Origin: Isoetes taiwanensis | Taxonomy: Eukaryota > Streptophyta > Lycopodiopsida > Isoetales > Isoetaceae | NCBI GenBank assembly: GCA_021234155.1 | Contig: JAJEKV010000063.1 | Span: 3,070,948-3,134,947, forward strand | DNA: 64,000 nucleotides | Reading direction: 5' to 3' | Part shown: piece after piece, positions 23,615 to 35,600 of the stretch | How the letters are laid out: every line of letters begins with the position of its first letter | Position numbering within the stretch: position 1 is the first letter of the stretch | The notes under the pieces: model-generated | Database searches by the model: none | What the model was told of the DNA's origin: nothing | The model's input: the letters and a program-made list of their open reading frames with translations, nothing else | Program-made: the position numbers and the translations under genes

Positions 23615-26600
23615 GGTCAGTTATTTGATTAACTCCCTAGGTAAACTACTCCAAACATGTGCAGCGGGAGCATCTGCCTTCATGTATCAAGATATATACG
23701 TGGTAAAAACTTTGACTTGGTATCTCGTGCTTGCTTTTTTTCTTTGTTAGTCAGAACCATTGGTCAATTAGTTGGATGACCCCAGGCAAATTCCTGTTCT
23801 ATATCATCCTCTTGTTTGGTTTTGTATTTTTCAAAGCTAAAGCCAGGACATAGGTCAATATGCGGTCAAACCCCTGTCAACCAGTGATTGAACGTCTGGT
23901 GAAATTCCAAGTCGACTTCAAAATTCCAAGAATCGATTCCTCTAATTACCTCTGCCACAAATTTCTCTACTATTATAGGTTTGATTTTTATGGGGGTCTT
24001 GCAACTTCTTTTGTCTTTTGATGCTTAATGCGCAATATTGTTATGGGTTCTTTTGCAAATGCTTAGTTCTAATGTGGTGGGTGGTAAGATTACGATGTAG
24101 CTTGGCATTTCCTAGGCTAGGGGGCGGTAGTGCTAGATGATATATTTTATGCCTGAAAGCATCGATAATTAGGTTTAAGTCATTGAGGACAATAACACAT
24201 TTAATGCCATGGGGAAAAATATGTTGAGACAATAAAATAATGGTTTATTTAAACTATTCTTTAAACTATTTAAACAATGGCCTTATAGTGCCATATAGTG
24301 CTAGTCAGGCTCTGGGGCTATCTAGATTGCAAACACAAACGAAAAACTGTCTGGATCTTTAACATCAAGAATGAGATTTAGAGTTGAAAATCTTATTGCG
24401 CCTTTAATAGCCGGAATGGATATTATAGGATCTCTAATAGCCAGAATGAGATTTAGAGGTGTATGAGCTAGGAAGATGGCATTGGAAAAGCAAAATTCAA
24501 TTGACTTAGTTTTCACATGAAATGGGTGAGCAAAGAAGAAATAACGGATCCACCTGCATAGAATTACCAAAGATAATTTTCCCATTTAGCTTCGTAGCCA
24601 GAATCTATGCCCAGAGGAATAGGCCCAGATATCCACTTGGGATTTTTTCCTCTTCCCCATTTTTTCCTACCAATTTGTTTGTGCTGGAGATCAATTTTCC
24701 ATGACTTTGTTGCCTTACATGACTTATGGGAGATCTAACCCATCTAACACAGTCTATGTTTGGTTTTATTTGTGCTTCAAAATGATAAGTCCGCTCCAAC
24801 CATTTAAACCAAGTTCGCTCTATAAAGCTGGGCTATCTATTCTAAACTCTGATTGAGCATGGGGCATGTGCTCCCAGAGAAATCTTTTGGACCAAGTCTT
24901 CTGAACCAAATATGCTTAGGCTGGCCACGTTAATGGCGAATAACACATTTTATGCCATATGATTAAATATGTTAAGGCATTAATTATTAAAAGGCAATGT
25001 GTTATGTCATTGGAATTAATGGTTGAAGAACCATTGAGCTTAAATAGGTGAGCACCCCAATAGTGGGGCAACCACCATCGTGGCAGTAGCCACAGATAGA
25101 AAACAGAAAACAGGAAGATGGACACCGCCTGCTGGGTCGGAATTGGCTTCTGCCAATTTGTCCTTTGAGTCTACCGGTGTTGGAGAGGCGCCACATGGTC
25201 TTGCCATGTTGGCAAGTAAATCCACCACAGAGTGGAGGCCGGAAGCATCAGAATTGGCTCGGCTCAGAGATTGAAGCCAGATAACATATGTTTAGATTTG
25301 CATATGTTCCTACAAATCCCCAAAAGCAACAGGATATTTCGCTGGCAAAATCGTTGCAATATTGAAATCAAAGATTTAAACTACTCTTGAGCTGTACCAG
25401 ACCATTTTTTTCTGAAAACCCTGCCCGACATTGTTGTAGGATATTATCAGGGCTCTGCTTCTGCAATTTTGAGCAGAATGGAAATCTTTGCCTTTTGTTT
25501 CAAATCTAGATTGCCATGGCCAGGTCTAAGGCCGTCGTTTTTAAACACAGAGATCTCTCCCAAAATTCGACCCATTTTTTTCCAATCATACTGCAGTGTA
25601 GGTATTTTCTCTTCAATCTGTAGTATGAATTCCTTTGTGGTTTGTCTGTCGTCCCGGTGTTATGAGATAAATACTTATGGGGCCTGATGGAATTGGAATT
25701 GAAATTTCCCTCGTTTCTAAGCTTTGGTCGCCCCAATTAGTGGCGGATCATCAACAAATGACGAGGTGAAAGGAAAATCTGAACCAGATCCAAAGCCAAG
25801 GATTTAGTTTCTGTTTGAGAGCCGGATTAAGCTTGATCAGGGAGCTCAGGCCTAGCTAATCTGATATTTGTCTTCTTGTTCTCGCATGTATCGATAGGTC
25901 CCTAAAACCCAGCTCCAAACCCATGTCGTTTGCCTGTACAAGAGGTTTTGAAGCCCACAAAAAACATGAACCCCTTCTTGCTGTATATGAAAAAACAGGT
26001 GGCTTGTGCCTACCTTGAACCTTCAACTCCGGAAATGTAAATCTGGCTTCTGCCGCTGATTTGTCAAAGAACCTAACCCAGAAAAATTGAATTCTCAGAA
26101 GGTTTACACAGACCCAACCCAAACATAGGTGAACTCTTCATCTTTTGAGTCCGTTTAGGGGCTGAGAAGACTGACTAAAACGGAATTTGTTTAAAGCACA
26201 CTTTTTGACGCATATCTTAGAGGTAGAGGCAAAATAAGCTCTCAAAACCCATAGAGTTATCAAGCTGAAGTTTGAATCATCATCAGGACACAGCTTTTGG
26301 CCATTGGAATCTAAAAACCAATACACCCATCTGTCTTGAAGCATCATTCTTCCCAATCTAGACCTTGGTTGTTCCTTCTTGAAGTCAAATATAGCAGCTC
26401 GGCCATGGGAGAACCACCACAACCACAGGAAGCTCGTTGAAAGGCATGCGTTCGGGCCGGAAACCAACATCCGGTTCCAAAACTGGACATTTTGGAATTC
26501 TTTTTGTTTATTTTTTGAACCGGAAAGGTGGGCCAATAATTTTATATGTAGTAAGATATCAAGTATCCATCATATGCTACAACAATATCTAGAGGAAACA

Positions 26601-28512
26601 ATATTCTCAATACATTCATAATCTAACCCAACAAATAATCTAGAATTCTCAAACTTAACCACGATCCACAGCTGCAATGTCGCCATCCGCCTGACCACCG
26701 CCTTGCTCATTCACTGCACATGCACTTACAGAGGTTAGTCCTCATGACTAAATGGGGATTCTTGGCTGCCACTGCATGCATGGAAATACTCTGGAAATCT
26801 TTGATAAGCACAAACACAGACGAAAAATCCTATGTGCGTACAATTAAGACAATGACAACATAATCCAAAGAAATAACACACCTTAGCATCAGAAGCAAAG
26901 AACATAGCCAAAATATCAAAACAACATAAACATAGCTCCGGGACAATGGGAAGCTCAGTCATCCTACATGCATGCCCAACTAGCTCACATTCCTAGCTCC
27001 GTTGGCGGAGTTGGTGGAGTGAACCTCGTATGTGCATACCCTTCCACAGCCCATTTTTGGCGCTGGAGGACCTTTTATCATGGGTTCCAAGAGTTGACAT
27101 AGCATCCAAGTCAGGAGAACTACGCTTGGTGTCACAGAGTACAAGAATACCACAGAAAATCACAGATGAAACATGAGCATGCCAGCGCAATTTAGGCCAA
27201 CGAACGTAGAAGCCCAACCCGGAGGATCCAAGAGACATCAAAATACCAAGACAACAGTGGAACAATGCAAAGACCAAGTCATGTGACGTTCATTAGAATA
27301 TTTACTATACATATATCTAGATCATGCTCTTCCGATGTTGTCTATACAACCTGTCCATGTTGAAGTAGCTAACTTACTAACGAAGATGATAATCACAATC
27401 CAAACACGTCAAAGAAGTCACAAGCCTAACTATCATTGATGTAGCTCCCCATTTACGTATTTCACTGAGCAAGGAAAGATAGTAACATTTTACACACTGC
27501 AAAACTTACCTCAGAACCATTCTCCCATGAAGATAATACATTAGCTATGATGCCTTTGATAAAATATTGCAACAACTTGGAAACTTACAATTATACACTT
27601 AGACTAGCAGTGCTCACGCCATAGCGCCATAGCCTCATATAAACGCCCTCTTCTGCCTCATAAAGCTCTCTCGGCCCAACTTCTCATGATCTCCAAGGTT
27701 CTACCATGCTTAATTATCTTTAACAATTGTTAGATGTTTTTAATATTCTAATTAAAAACCCACTTTTCCTAGCTAAGGGATCTATTAGTGCATCTAATGT
27801 GAAAACTCCAAAATCTCGCACTTCTGGCTTAAAAACCCACATGACCTCATGACCACAACTACTTATACCACCTGTTAAGTGAATCCTAGGCTAGGCCCCG
27901 TCTTGAGGAGCTAAGAAATTCCAATTCTCAATAGTTCTAGACTTTTTAGTCTTAAAATTATTATCTTCGTTAATACAACAATTCAAAGCAATGCATGTTT
28001 TCTCCAATTGTAATTATTAACCTTATATGTTTGTAGATTTTTCTTACTTGGAATTCTGCCCATCTACTCATCTCAGATCTCCTCTGCTGATTATATTCTT
28101 CTGTTTCCTTAAGTCAAAGTGCGAGCTTATTATCTCTATGGTTTCTTAGTTTTATAGTTTAATATAATATCCCAACAATTGACCAAAAGCAACAAGCTAG
28201 CAACTCCAAATATAAACAACAAGAACAGAAATGAAACTCACAGGTTACAGTTCAATACATGGCAAGATTCTATCTCTTACAAAATACCCCAACGTGCAAG
28301 AATCGACTCAGATCAGGCCATTCCAGCCAATTTCTTACTACTAAGACTCATTTTTAGGAGCTCTCAGGTTGGATTTCTTCTACCATAGTTCTGGCCAACT
28401 TTTGGGCTCTATCCAAAAAGCCTTAATTTGTTCCAAATTGCCTTGATCTTATCAAATCGGGATGCTGAAACCCAAAATCAGCCTTATCAGGTTGTTTCAA
28501 CCTAATTCACTC
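23615..28512. other. Long unassigned stretch with scattered minus-strand frames
   Basis: Two adjacent minus-strand frames, 26536-26138 (132 codons, with RWVYWFLDSNGQKLCPDDDS) and 26122-25856 (88 codons, with FTFPELKVQGRHKPPVFSY), could be parts of one decayed gene; the family is not recognised. ACCATTGGTCAATTA near 23757 repeats the flank motif seen at 21310 and 23604. AATAACACATTT near 24187 and 24940 marks another short dispersed repeat. The rest is AT-rich without coding signal. Confidence 0.35.
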
Positions 28513-28525
28513 AGTTGATTTCATC
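28513..28525. repeat. Target-site duplication of LINE-2, left (AGTTGATTTCATC)
   Basis: Thirteen bases that match 31768-31780 exactly, next to the T-run that is the element's poly(A) on the minus strand. Confidence 0.9.
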
Positions 28526-31500
28526 CTTTTAATTTTTTTTTTTAAAGGACAAAAGCCAAAAAGTTTATTAATCAGATAAAAAGTACAAAATTTACATGTC
28601 GCATCTAACTGTGTAAGCACAAAAAGATGCCACGGAGATACGAGCACGGAGCACAATGTACTAACTCGAGAATAGGAGACTAGCGATAAGAATCAATTTG
28701 AAGATCTTTTGAATCGGATCGTTCCATCATTTTACGATTCAAAGGGGAACATTAAAATGAAAATTTGTCAATATCTTTTTAGGCCACCATAATAACAATG
28801 CGTGCGGATGAATTAATGCCACGAAAGATGTGGTGTCTGCGGCGCTCCCCATATCGACCATAGGAATAGCGGAACCAAAGATGGAATGCCCTTTGTTTAG
28901 GCGCATGCCATGCGTTAGGATAGGCGCCAAGAGGATGCATCGGCGGTCCAATGTCTTGTTAAACAAACCTTTGTAGCGGGGACCCGCGGGTTGAACCTCC
29001 GGGACAATCAAAGAGACAATGCTCAAGAGTCTCAACGTCACGAAAAACCAGCGGCGGATATATCTTGTAGATATCACGAGGATCATACTTGCGATGTCGG
29101 AAGGCATTAACTCCCTTGAGCACATGGATAACACTGCCACCATAGTCGAAGACTTTAGGGTAGAGCAACCTATCCCAAAGCCATTGCCATGTCGACACAA
29201 AGTGGGTTGTGGAATCACGTAGGTGCCACCCATCCAATGCTTGGAGGGCTGTGGTGCTAAAAGAATCACGATATCTTGATCGACAAAGTGCTTGCCTTTG
29301 TGAATATTTTCATGGCAGTCCATGGCACCCACTTCGGCACACCAATTTGCACTATAAGGAGGTAAATTTTCTCGACCTTCTCCCATAGAGATACATCCCG
29401 GTGAGAGGCGGGGAACTTTGCACGAAATTCCAGGCCAAGGCACATTAAGGCGACCCGCTTCATACCATCTTGAATAGAGACAATACACAGAACCCATCGT
29501 CTACGTGTAAGGGGATGGCCCGATCTTGCCAATGGGGGTCTTTGGGGGTCTGGGAGGCGGTGAAGCCCACTACCATGGAGTCTCAATAGGGGTGTGGATA
29601 GAGGGGCATGGCGAGAAAAAGATGTCGGCCCCCATCTTTGTCAGCGAGGTCGCATAAAAATGGAGAAGCACTTGGAAAATCTTTGCAAAGTCTAAAATAA
29701 AGCCAAGGTAGGCTGGTTTAAAAGCCTTCTTGCCTAGGGGAATCACGATGACCAAGAGCTTGTCTAAGAGTGAACTAGGAGAGTCATCCTCACCATCCAA
29801 GAGTCTCCAAATGAACTTTGAAATAAGCACTTTGCTCTGCGATAAAGAAGTCCATCATATCCGGACCACACGCCTATTTTAGAAGGGTGCGCCGACCAAG
29901 CCACCTTAACCCGCGGCACCTTCTTGATGCACGCCCAAATAAAGTTCGAACTATTACAATGAGCTCCGCACTTTGATCTGTGGGGATAGCGTGGGATGCC
30001 ATATAAACATGGGTGCTACTAAGGGTGACTTGGCCCTTTGTGTCGACCCACAAGAGACAACTTTGCGGTGGACCACCCGAGAACAAGTGTTTCTCAAACC
30101 CTAATGATCTCCTCCCATGCAGCTCCCATAGTAACATGGATGCCAAGCTGGAATCCCCAACAATTTGATGGCATGTCCATGTGCAAAGTAATTTCCATGG
30201 ATAATCATGAACACGGTGGGCGGAGTATCCAATGTCCATAAAGTTGTACATACGCCACCCCACAAAGGACACCCGAGCGCCCGATTGAAAAAGTGTCTAA
30301 GAGCATTTTGGCAATAGCAAGATTCTCCGGCATTAGCGACTAGGAAGAGGAATATATGTAGATGCATATTGATTGCGGGGCCTCTTGTGTGCCGTCCTCC
30401 ATTGCAAGACCATGGAGAAGACCTTACGTGGTTCTGCGGCCCGGTGAATAAAAGCTGCGACAAAGCCTGCGCAACAATTGTGAAAAGCAATGGTGCTAAG
30501 GGGCATCCCTGGCGAATACGACAACCAAGTGAGAAGGCATCTGACGGCTCACCATAGAACATAACAGTCGCTCGAGCAGAGATATGCAGCTTCATAATAT
30601 CTGATGTGAATTGTTCCCCAAATTCCAGTCTTAGCATATATATCGACGGGTTGAACTCCGGTGACAACATCATAAGCCTTTGCAAAATCAAGCTTAAGGT
30701 ATACAAGCTGGAAGGTTTAAACTACGTGCCCAATAAATTCCCTAAATTAGCGACAACAATATTGTTCAAAATGCCTTGTTTTGGAAGAAAACATTTGGGT
30801 TGTTGAGATGGACTCTGCCAAGATGTCCTTTACCCTTCGACAAAAGCCTTGGTGAAGATCTTATATACAAATGATAATAAGGTGATGGAGCGCCCGGTCA
30901 CGAAATAGTCGAGGATCCTTGACCTTGGGGATGAGTGAGATGGCACGTGTTTAGAATCGGCTCCGGCCATTCCCAATACTCTGGAAGAACTCAATTAGCA
31001 AACCATCCAAACACGGGCATTTGCCTCTTTTTCAGTTCAAAGACTCACCTAGAACCTAAATCATCGGTTTGTCATAGCGCCTCTATTGACTTCATGGCGC
31101 TCATCGAGAGATAATGGGGCCTAGATAAAATGCATCTCGCATTTACGATTGAAAGGGAAGATGTTTCAATGAAAAAGTAAAGGAAGTGGTTATCGCGGAT
31201 GTTGCTTGAGTTGATTGGCTCTGTTAACCATTAAGAACCATTGGCAAAAGCAATGAGGACATGGTTGGCGTCATCACGGCGTCTCTTACCGCCGCGAAAA
31301 AAAGGCGGCTGCGTACAGCGGTCTCCATGTGAAACCCGCTGCAGACCTGCCTTAGTCTTTGCCCTCTTGAATTTGCTCCTTCTCCATGCTTGGATGCATT
31401 GCCAAAATATCCGCGATCATGAACATCACGGAAGATGTCCCTGTCGAAATGGAAGCGGTCACGATACAAGATGTCGGTAAAAAGCCACGATCTGTTGTTG

Positions 31501-31767
31501 CGGACTCATGACCCACTATTTGGCAAAACCTTTGGCGCCTCAATTGCATCCACTATGCCGGTCATGCCTCCCGTGAAGGCGGTTGTCCAAAAATTCTTGC
31601 AAGCTTCTTGAAAGTCGGCATCCTTTAAGAACTTCGCGTTCAAAGCGAAAACCGTCATACGCCCTTTATTGCGGGGCTCGTTTGAAATGAATTGTGGATG
31701 TTGGTCTTAAACTGAGTTGTCTCTGAGACAGAACCGAAAAAGACCTGGAAATGCCGCAACTGCGTCT
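28526..31767 (-). mobile_element. LINE-2, 5'-truncated non-LTR retrotransposon (3.24 kb)
   Basis: A 13-bp target duplication bounds the element. At the left edge a T-run (28533-28543) is the poly(A) tail of a minus-strand insertion, with AATAAA on - at 28564-28569. The 5' end (31767) begins inside the linker before the reverse transcriptase, so the endonuclease is missing. Such truncation, a tail and a 10-20 bp duplication are the standard outcome of target-primed reverse transcription. Confidence 0.92.
28739..31650 (-). pseudogene. LINE-2 ORF2: linker, reverse transcriptase and C-terminal zinc-binding domain
   Basis: Order on -: FERE.LKDADFQEACKNFW (about 31650-31590), GDRCTQPPFFRGGKRRRDD (about 31320-31260), the palm segment FSLGCRIRQGCPLAPLLF (30530-30470), and a Cys/His segment ETLEHCLFDCPGG (about 29035-28990) typical of the zf-RVT domain at plant LINE C-termini. 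The longest frames are 30706-30101 and 29497-28739. Frameshifts join them, and no intact YADD motif is found. Inactive copy, but less decayed than the LINEs at the window start. Confidence 0.85.
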
Positions 31768-31780
31768 AGTTGATTTCATC
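31768..31780. repeat. Target-site duplication of LINE-2, right (AGTTGATTTCATC)
   Basis: Exact match to 28513-28525. Confidence 0.9.
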
Positions 31781-32150
31781 TTTGGCAGCTAATCCAGTAA
31801 TTCCTCCGATCCATGCATCCCTTGATCAAATCGGTACTCTTCAAACCCAACACTGGATTTCAATAAATTTACAGTTCCTTTCATGCAATTGCTAACCATC
31901 ATTCATTTAAATTAGATTTATGTCTATTCGAAAAGCACACCCTTTTGCATACCCTTTTTTCAATATAGTGTTGTGGTGTGTGATATGCTGTTTTGCAAGG
32001 TTGCAAATTTTTACATTATAGTAGTGGGTGGTTTAACATTTTCTTGTTTTATTGAGAAGAATGTGGTGTTTGATTAGCATTTGTAGATAACAACACATCA
32101 ATATACACAGAACACTTTTTACATTGTATTCACTTGATATGAAGATTACA
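31781..32150. other. AT-rich spacer, nothing recognised
   Basis: No frame, repeat or motif was supported between LINE-2 and the 3' end of the HAD-like gene remnant. Confidence 0.55.
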
Positions 32151-32699
32151 TCATGGAGGGACTAGTCCTTTCTTTGTCAAATAACTCTCAAGATAGGGAT
32201 TCATCTCCTTAGTCCGATCTAGTTCTGGATACGTTTTGACAACATCACGGTGCTTGTTTTTTGGGCCGACCAACCCACTTATGATGGACATGAATAGTAC
32301 TAGAAACTCATCTGTTGAGTAATCTAGTGGAGTATAACTTGGTGGATTTAGAACCTGGCCTTGATTATAAAAGCACTTAAGAGCATCATCATCTACTATT
32401 ATGATGTCCTCTTTCTTTTGAATGCCAAGCTGATCCATCATAGTACCAAGATGTCTAATGAAGACCAGTTTGCCATCCACTTGGATGTGGAAACTTTATA
32501 CACTTAGTTTGGTCCCAAATCGTCACAAAGTCTCTATTCATTCCTGGTAACACCCTATAGCTAAGAACTTCTTCAATATTTCTGCATTCCATTGATGACC
32601 AGATGGCAACTCGAAACAATCTGAACGCCTCATTCATCATATTTTCTGCTTCTTAGGAAACGTTTTACACAGGATACTATTCAGATCGAAGACAATGAT
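32151..32699 (-). pseudogene. FCP1/NIF-like HAD-family domain, decayed
   Basis: Three minus-strand frames give the order of an NLI-interacting-factor/FCP1-like HAD domain. IIVFDLNSILCKTF (about 32699-32655) corresponds to HAD motif I, but with DLN where active phosphatases have DxDx(T/V). FRLFRVAIWSSMECRNIEEV and FVTIWDQTKC (32640-32500) follow. VFIRHLGTMMDQLG and IIIVDDDALKCF (32470-32390, motif IV DD) come next, and the C-terminal part ends GLVPP and TGA at 32151. One-base shifts near 32640 and 32490 separate the blocks. Active members remove phosphate from protein serines, such as those in the RNA polymerase II tail. The DLN variant is probably non-catalytic. Introns instead of frameshifts cannot be fully excluded. 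Confidence 0.72.
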
Positions 32700-33088
32700 T
32701 TATCACAAGCAGGTGGAGCCTGAACCATGGAAAACAAAGAGTTAGCCATACAAAAATTATGCGCAATACCGCCGAAAACCGCGTTTTTGTCAGGTCAGGA
32801 ATTTTACATATTAGCTTAAAACGTGAATTGCCCTCTCTTCTTACGCTTCTTCACCCGCTAACCCCCTCCCTCCCTTCAGCGTACTATTTGTGATTTGGAT
32901 TTTTAGCCATCTTCTTGCCGAAATTTTTTCATGGTGATTCTTCCATAATGCATTTTCCCCTTTTCCCCACGGTTTCCTCACTTTCGTTCCCCTCAACCCA
33001 ACTCCATTGATGGCTTTTCCCCTCTTGGACACACCATCCAGGCCCTTCCCTGCACTGCGTTGCCCCGCCTTTGTCTTCTTGAGCTAAT
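32700..33088. other. Spacer, nothing recognised
   Basis: The minus-strand frame 33032-32841 is short and without family resemblance. Pyrimidine-rich DNA from about 32820 begins the compositional block that continues into the DIRS-like element. Confidence 0.45.
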
Positions 33089-35600
33089 TTGGTTTTTTGT
33101 CTGTTTCTTCACTTTCGTTGTTGTATTTCCTTCTGGTTATCAATAAAAGGATATTGTTTTTTATGGCCGGTCTTTTTCTTGCAGTTGTCAAGTTTAACCT
33201 CCCCTTTACCCCATCTCCCCTTGATCTGTTGTTCTCGATACCCACTATGCCACCTTATCATTGTGTGTGAAGTCTCTTTGGCGTCTTTACCTTTTTGGCT
33301 CTATCTGCGCTTATTCTCTCGTCTTGTCTTGGATCCACCATGGTTATTCTCTCCCTTGGGCTCGGGGACCTCCACCTCAACCCTTTCTTACGGCAGAACC
33401 TTTCCTCTCTCTGGAGTCACATATTCCTTTTGCCGCCATTCCGCGATCTTTTCGCGTTCTTTGGCGTCATGCAAAGTCCCATCTTGTTCTTTTTTCGCTT
33501 TCGCCCCTCGGCGTTGTGCCCCAAAGAGACCACAAGCTCCGGTTTGATTAGTTCGCAGCTATCTTAACTCCCTTTTGCATTTTCCTTCTTTTTAGTTATG
33601 AATCTGCTTTCAGATGCTTTGGCTACGTTCTTCCATTGCCCATGATTTCCTTTTTACTTTTGGTTCAAATCCCGGTTACCATCATGTCCCCATCGGCCTC
33701 CTCATCACACACTATTTTGGATTTTAATTTGACCACCAATTTTTGTCTTTTACTATCTTTGCCTTTTGGCCTGGCCTCTGCTCCCTTTGTCTTTATCAAA
33801 TTGGCCCCGGATTGAGTGCGGCGTTGGCGAGCTTCGGTATTATTTGCACACTTTATATGGATGATTTCCTTTTAACACTCAACATGACCCTGGTTCCTTC
33901 GGCAGCATCATTTTACGGTTGCAATCTGTTTGGATTTCTCATTGTTTGGCCTAAATGTAAACTTCGTTTGTCTCATCGCATCATTTTCCTTGGGTTTCTC
34001 CTTGATGCTTCTGCCATGGTTATTTGCTTATCTTCCAAGAAATTAGCCAAGTTTTTTCAACTCCCTTTTTTCGCTTCTCTCCTCTTCACATCTTACATCA
34101 TGTCACCTCGCCAAATTCTTGGGTTTTCTCCGGTCCCCTTAAGCCTTGTTTTTCGGTTACCTTGTCTCCGGCTTTTTGCGTTCTTTTCCTATCGCCTTAT
34201 TCAACCCTTCCACTGGGATGCCCCTATTTATTTATCCTCTTTAGCCCAGCTGGAAATCGTGTTATAGGAATCCATCGCCTCTTCTTTGAGCTTTTGCCCC
34301 ATTTTTCCACCCCGACATCCTTCCACCATCCTTTGCTTTTTGGCTGGTTCATTTTAGTTGAGTTGGGGGTGCTTTCTCCCGGTCAGATCCGGCTTGGACT
34401 TTGTTGGCCTTTTTTACGAGTCGAACTTTCCAGTTCCTCCACTTGGCGTGAGCTCTTACTTTTCTATCAAGTCTTGCACTTTCGGTCTTGCCTTTTTCTC
34501 CATGCTTGCACAGTCAGCGTTGTTGGGGATAATTTGAATGTTGCCACCATTCTCCAAAAAGGGGGTTCCTCGTCTCCTGATATTCATTTTCTCACCCTAG
34601 AGATTTTCCTCCTTTGTTTTCACTTTTTTCTTTCCTTGGAGCCTGTTTAATTCCTCGCTCTCAAAATGAATGGGCCGATTATCTTTCTCGCCTTCCTCAA
34701 TCAGATGAGTTTGCCCTTGTCTTCGCTATATTGATTCCTTGTGGGGCCCGCATCAGTTGATCGTTTCGCCTCTCCCCTTAACCATAAGCTCCCAGTTTAT
34801 AATACTCGGTTCGCATACTCGCACCGCATTCTCCCTGATGCTTTTACCTATGATTGGCATCTCTTTAACAATTTATGTTTTCCTCCGCCATCCTTAGTTC
34901 CCCATGTTTTACACCATGCGGTCGCGTGTCATGCTCGTATTACTTTGGTGGTTCTTCATTGGCCCTCTGCACCATGGTGGCCCCTGCTCTGGAGGGATTG
35001 GCGTGGGCATCCTTTATTAAGGATTTTATGTTTTTTGATGCATTTTCTATGGCTTTATTGCCCCATATATCGGCGCCCTTTATGGGGTGTCGGCGTCATG
35101 TGGCTCTTTATATTTTTTGTTGTCACTTTAATTAAATTTAGCGATGGTTTATGTTTTGTCTTGTGTGACTACCTCACAAACACTTACCCCCCCGGAAGGT
35201 CCCCTTATTCCTCTCCACTTTACCTTTGGTGTTTTCCTCCGGTGCCCCATCCACCCTCATGGCTTATGTAATTATATTCGGCGTTGTTTGGCTTGTTCTT
35301 AGTCTACATTACGTTTTTATATCTCCTGCTTCCCCTTAGGTCAGCGTGACCTTTTTTAAGCCTCTCTTCATCATCGATATATCTTTCTCCGTCGATTACC
35401 CATTTGTAGCGACAATATCCTTTTCATCAAATTTTCCACCTTCCATTCCACGTGATTTTACCTTCTACAGTCCTTGGCTCGTCAATCTACCTCTCGTCGG
35501 GCCCCCCCCCACCTTTCTTCCCCTCCTTCCCTCGAAGCATATGCGGCTCTATTGTTCTCCATTTCCGCATCCCACGGCCCCATTCCCTCTACGGTGGTAG
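33089..35600 (+). mobile_element. DIRS/Ngaro-type retroelement: reverse transcriptase, RNase H and downstream domain
   Basis: Plus-strand frames, often shifted by one base, follow the DIRS/Ngaro polyprotein. FLFTFGSNPGYHHVPIG (about 33650-33700) and SLPFGLASAPFVFIKL (about 33752-33805) come first. RRWRAS and then LYMDDFLL follow, with an intact catalytic YMDD at 33854-33865. WPKCKLRLSHRIIFLGFLLD comes next (33950-34010). The RNase H part has SSTWREL (34436-34460), DNLNVATILQKGG and NEWADYLSRLPQ (34668-34705). Then come VDRFASPLNHKLP (34753-34790), DAFTYDWHLFNNL.FPPPS and WPSAPWWPLLW. A serine/leucine segment PPSLEAYAALLF (about 35520-35560) may begin the tyrosine-recombinase region, but no catalytic Arg/Tyr is seen. 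DIRS elements integrate with a recombinase instead of an integrase. Frameshifts make this copy inactive. Confidence 0.82.

Noticed and set aside
28959-30557. Plus-strand frames inside LINE-2 (for example 29019-29222 and 30369-30557)
   Set aside because: They are shadows of the minus-strand LINE ORF2, which has recognisable reverse-transcriptase and zinc-binding motifs.
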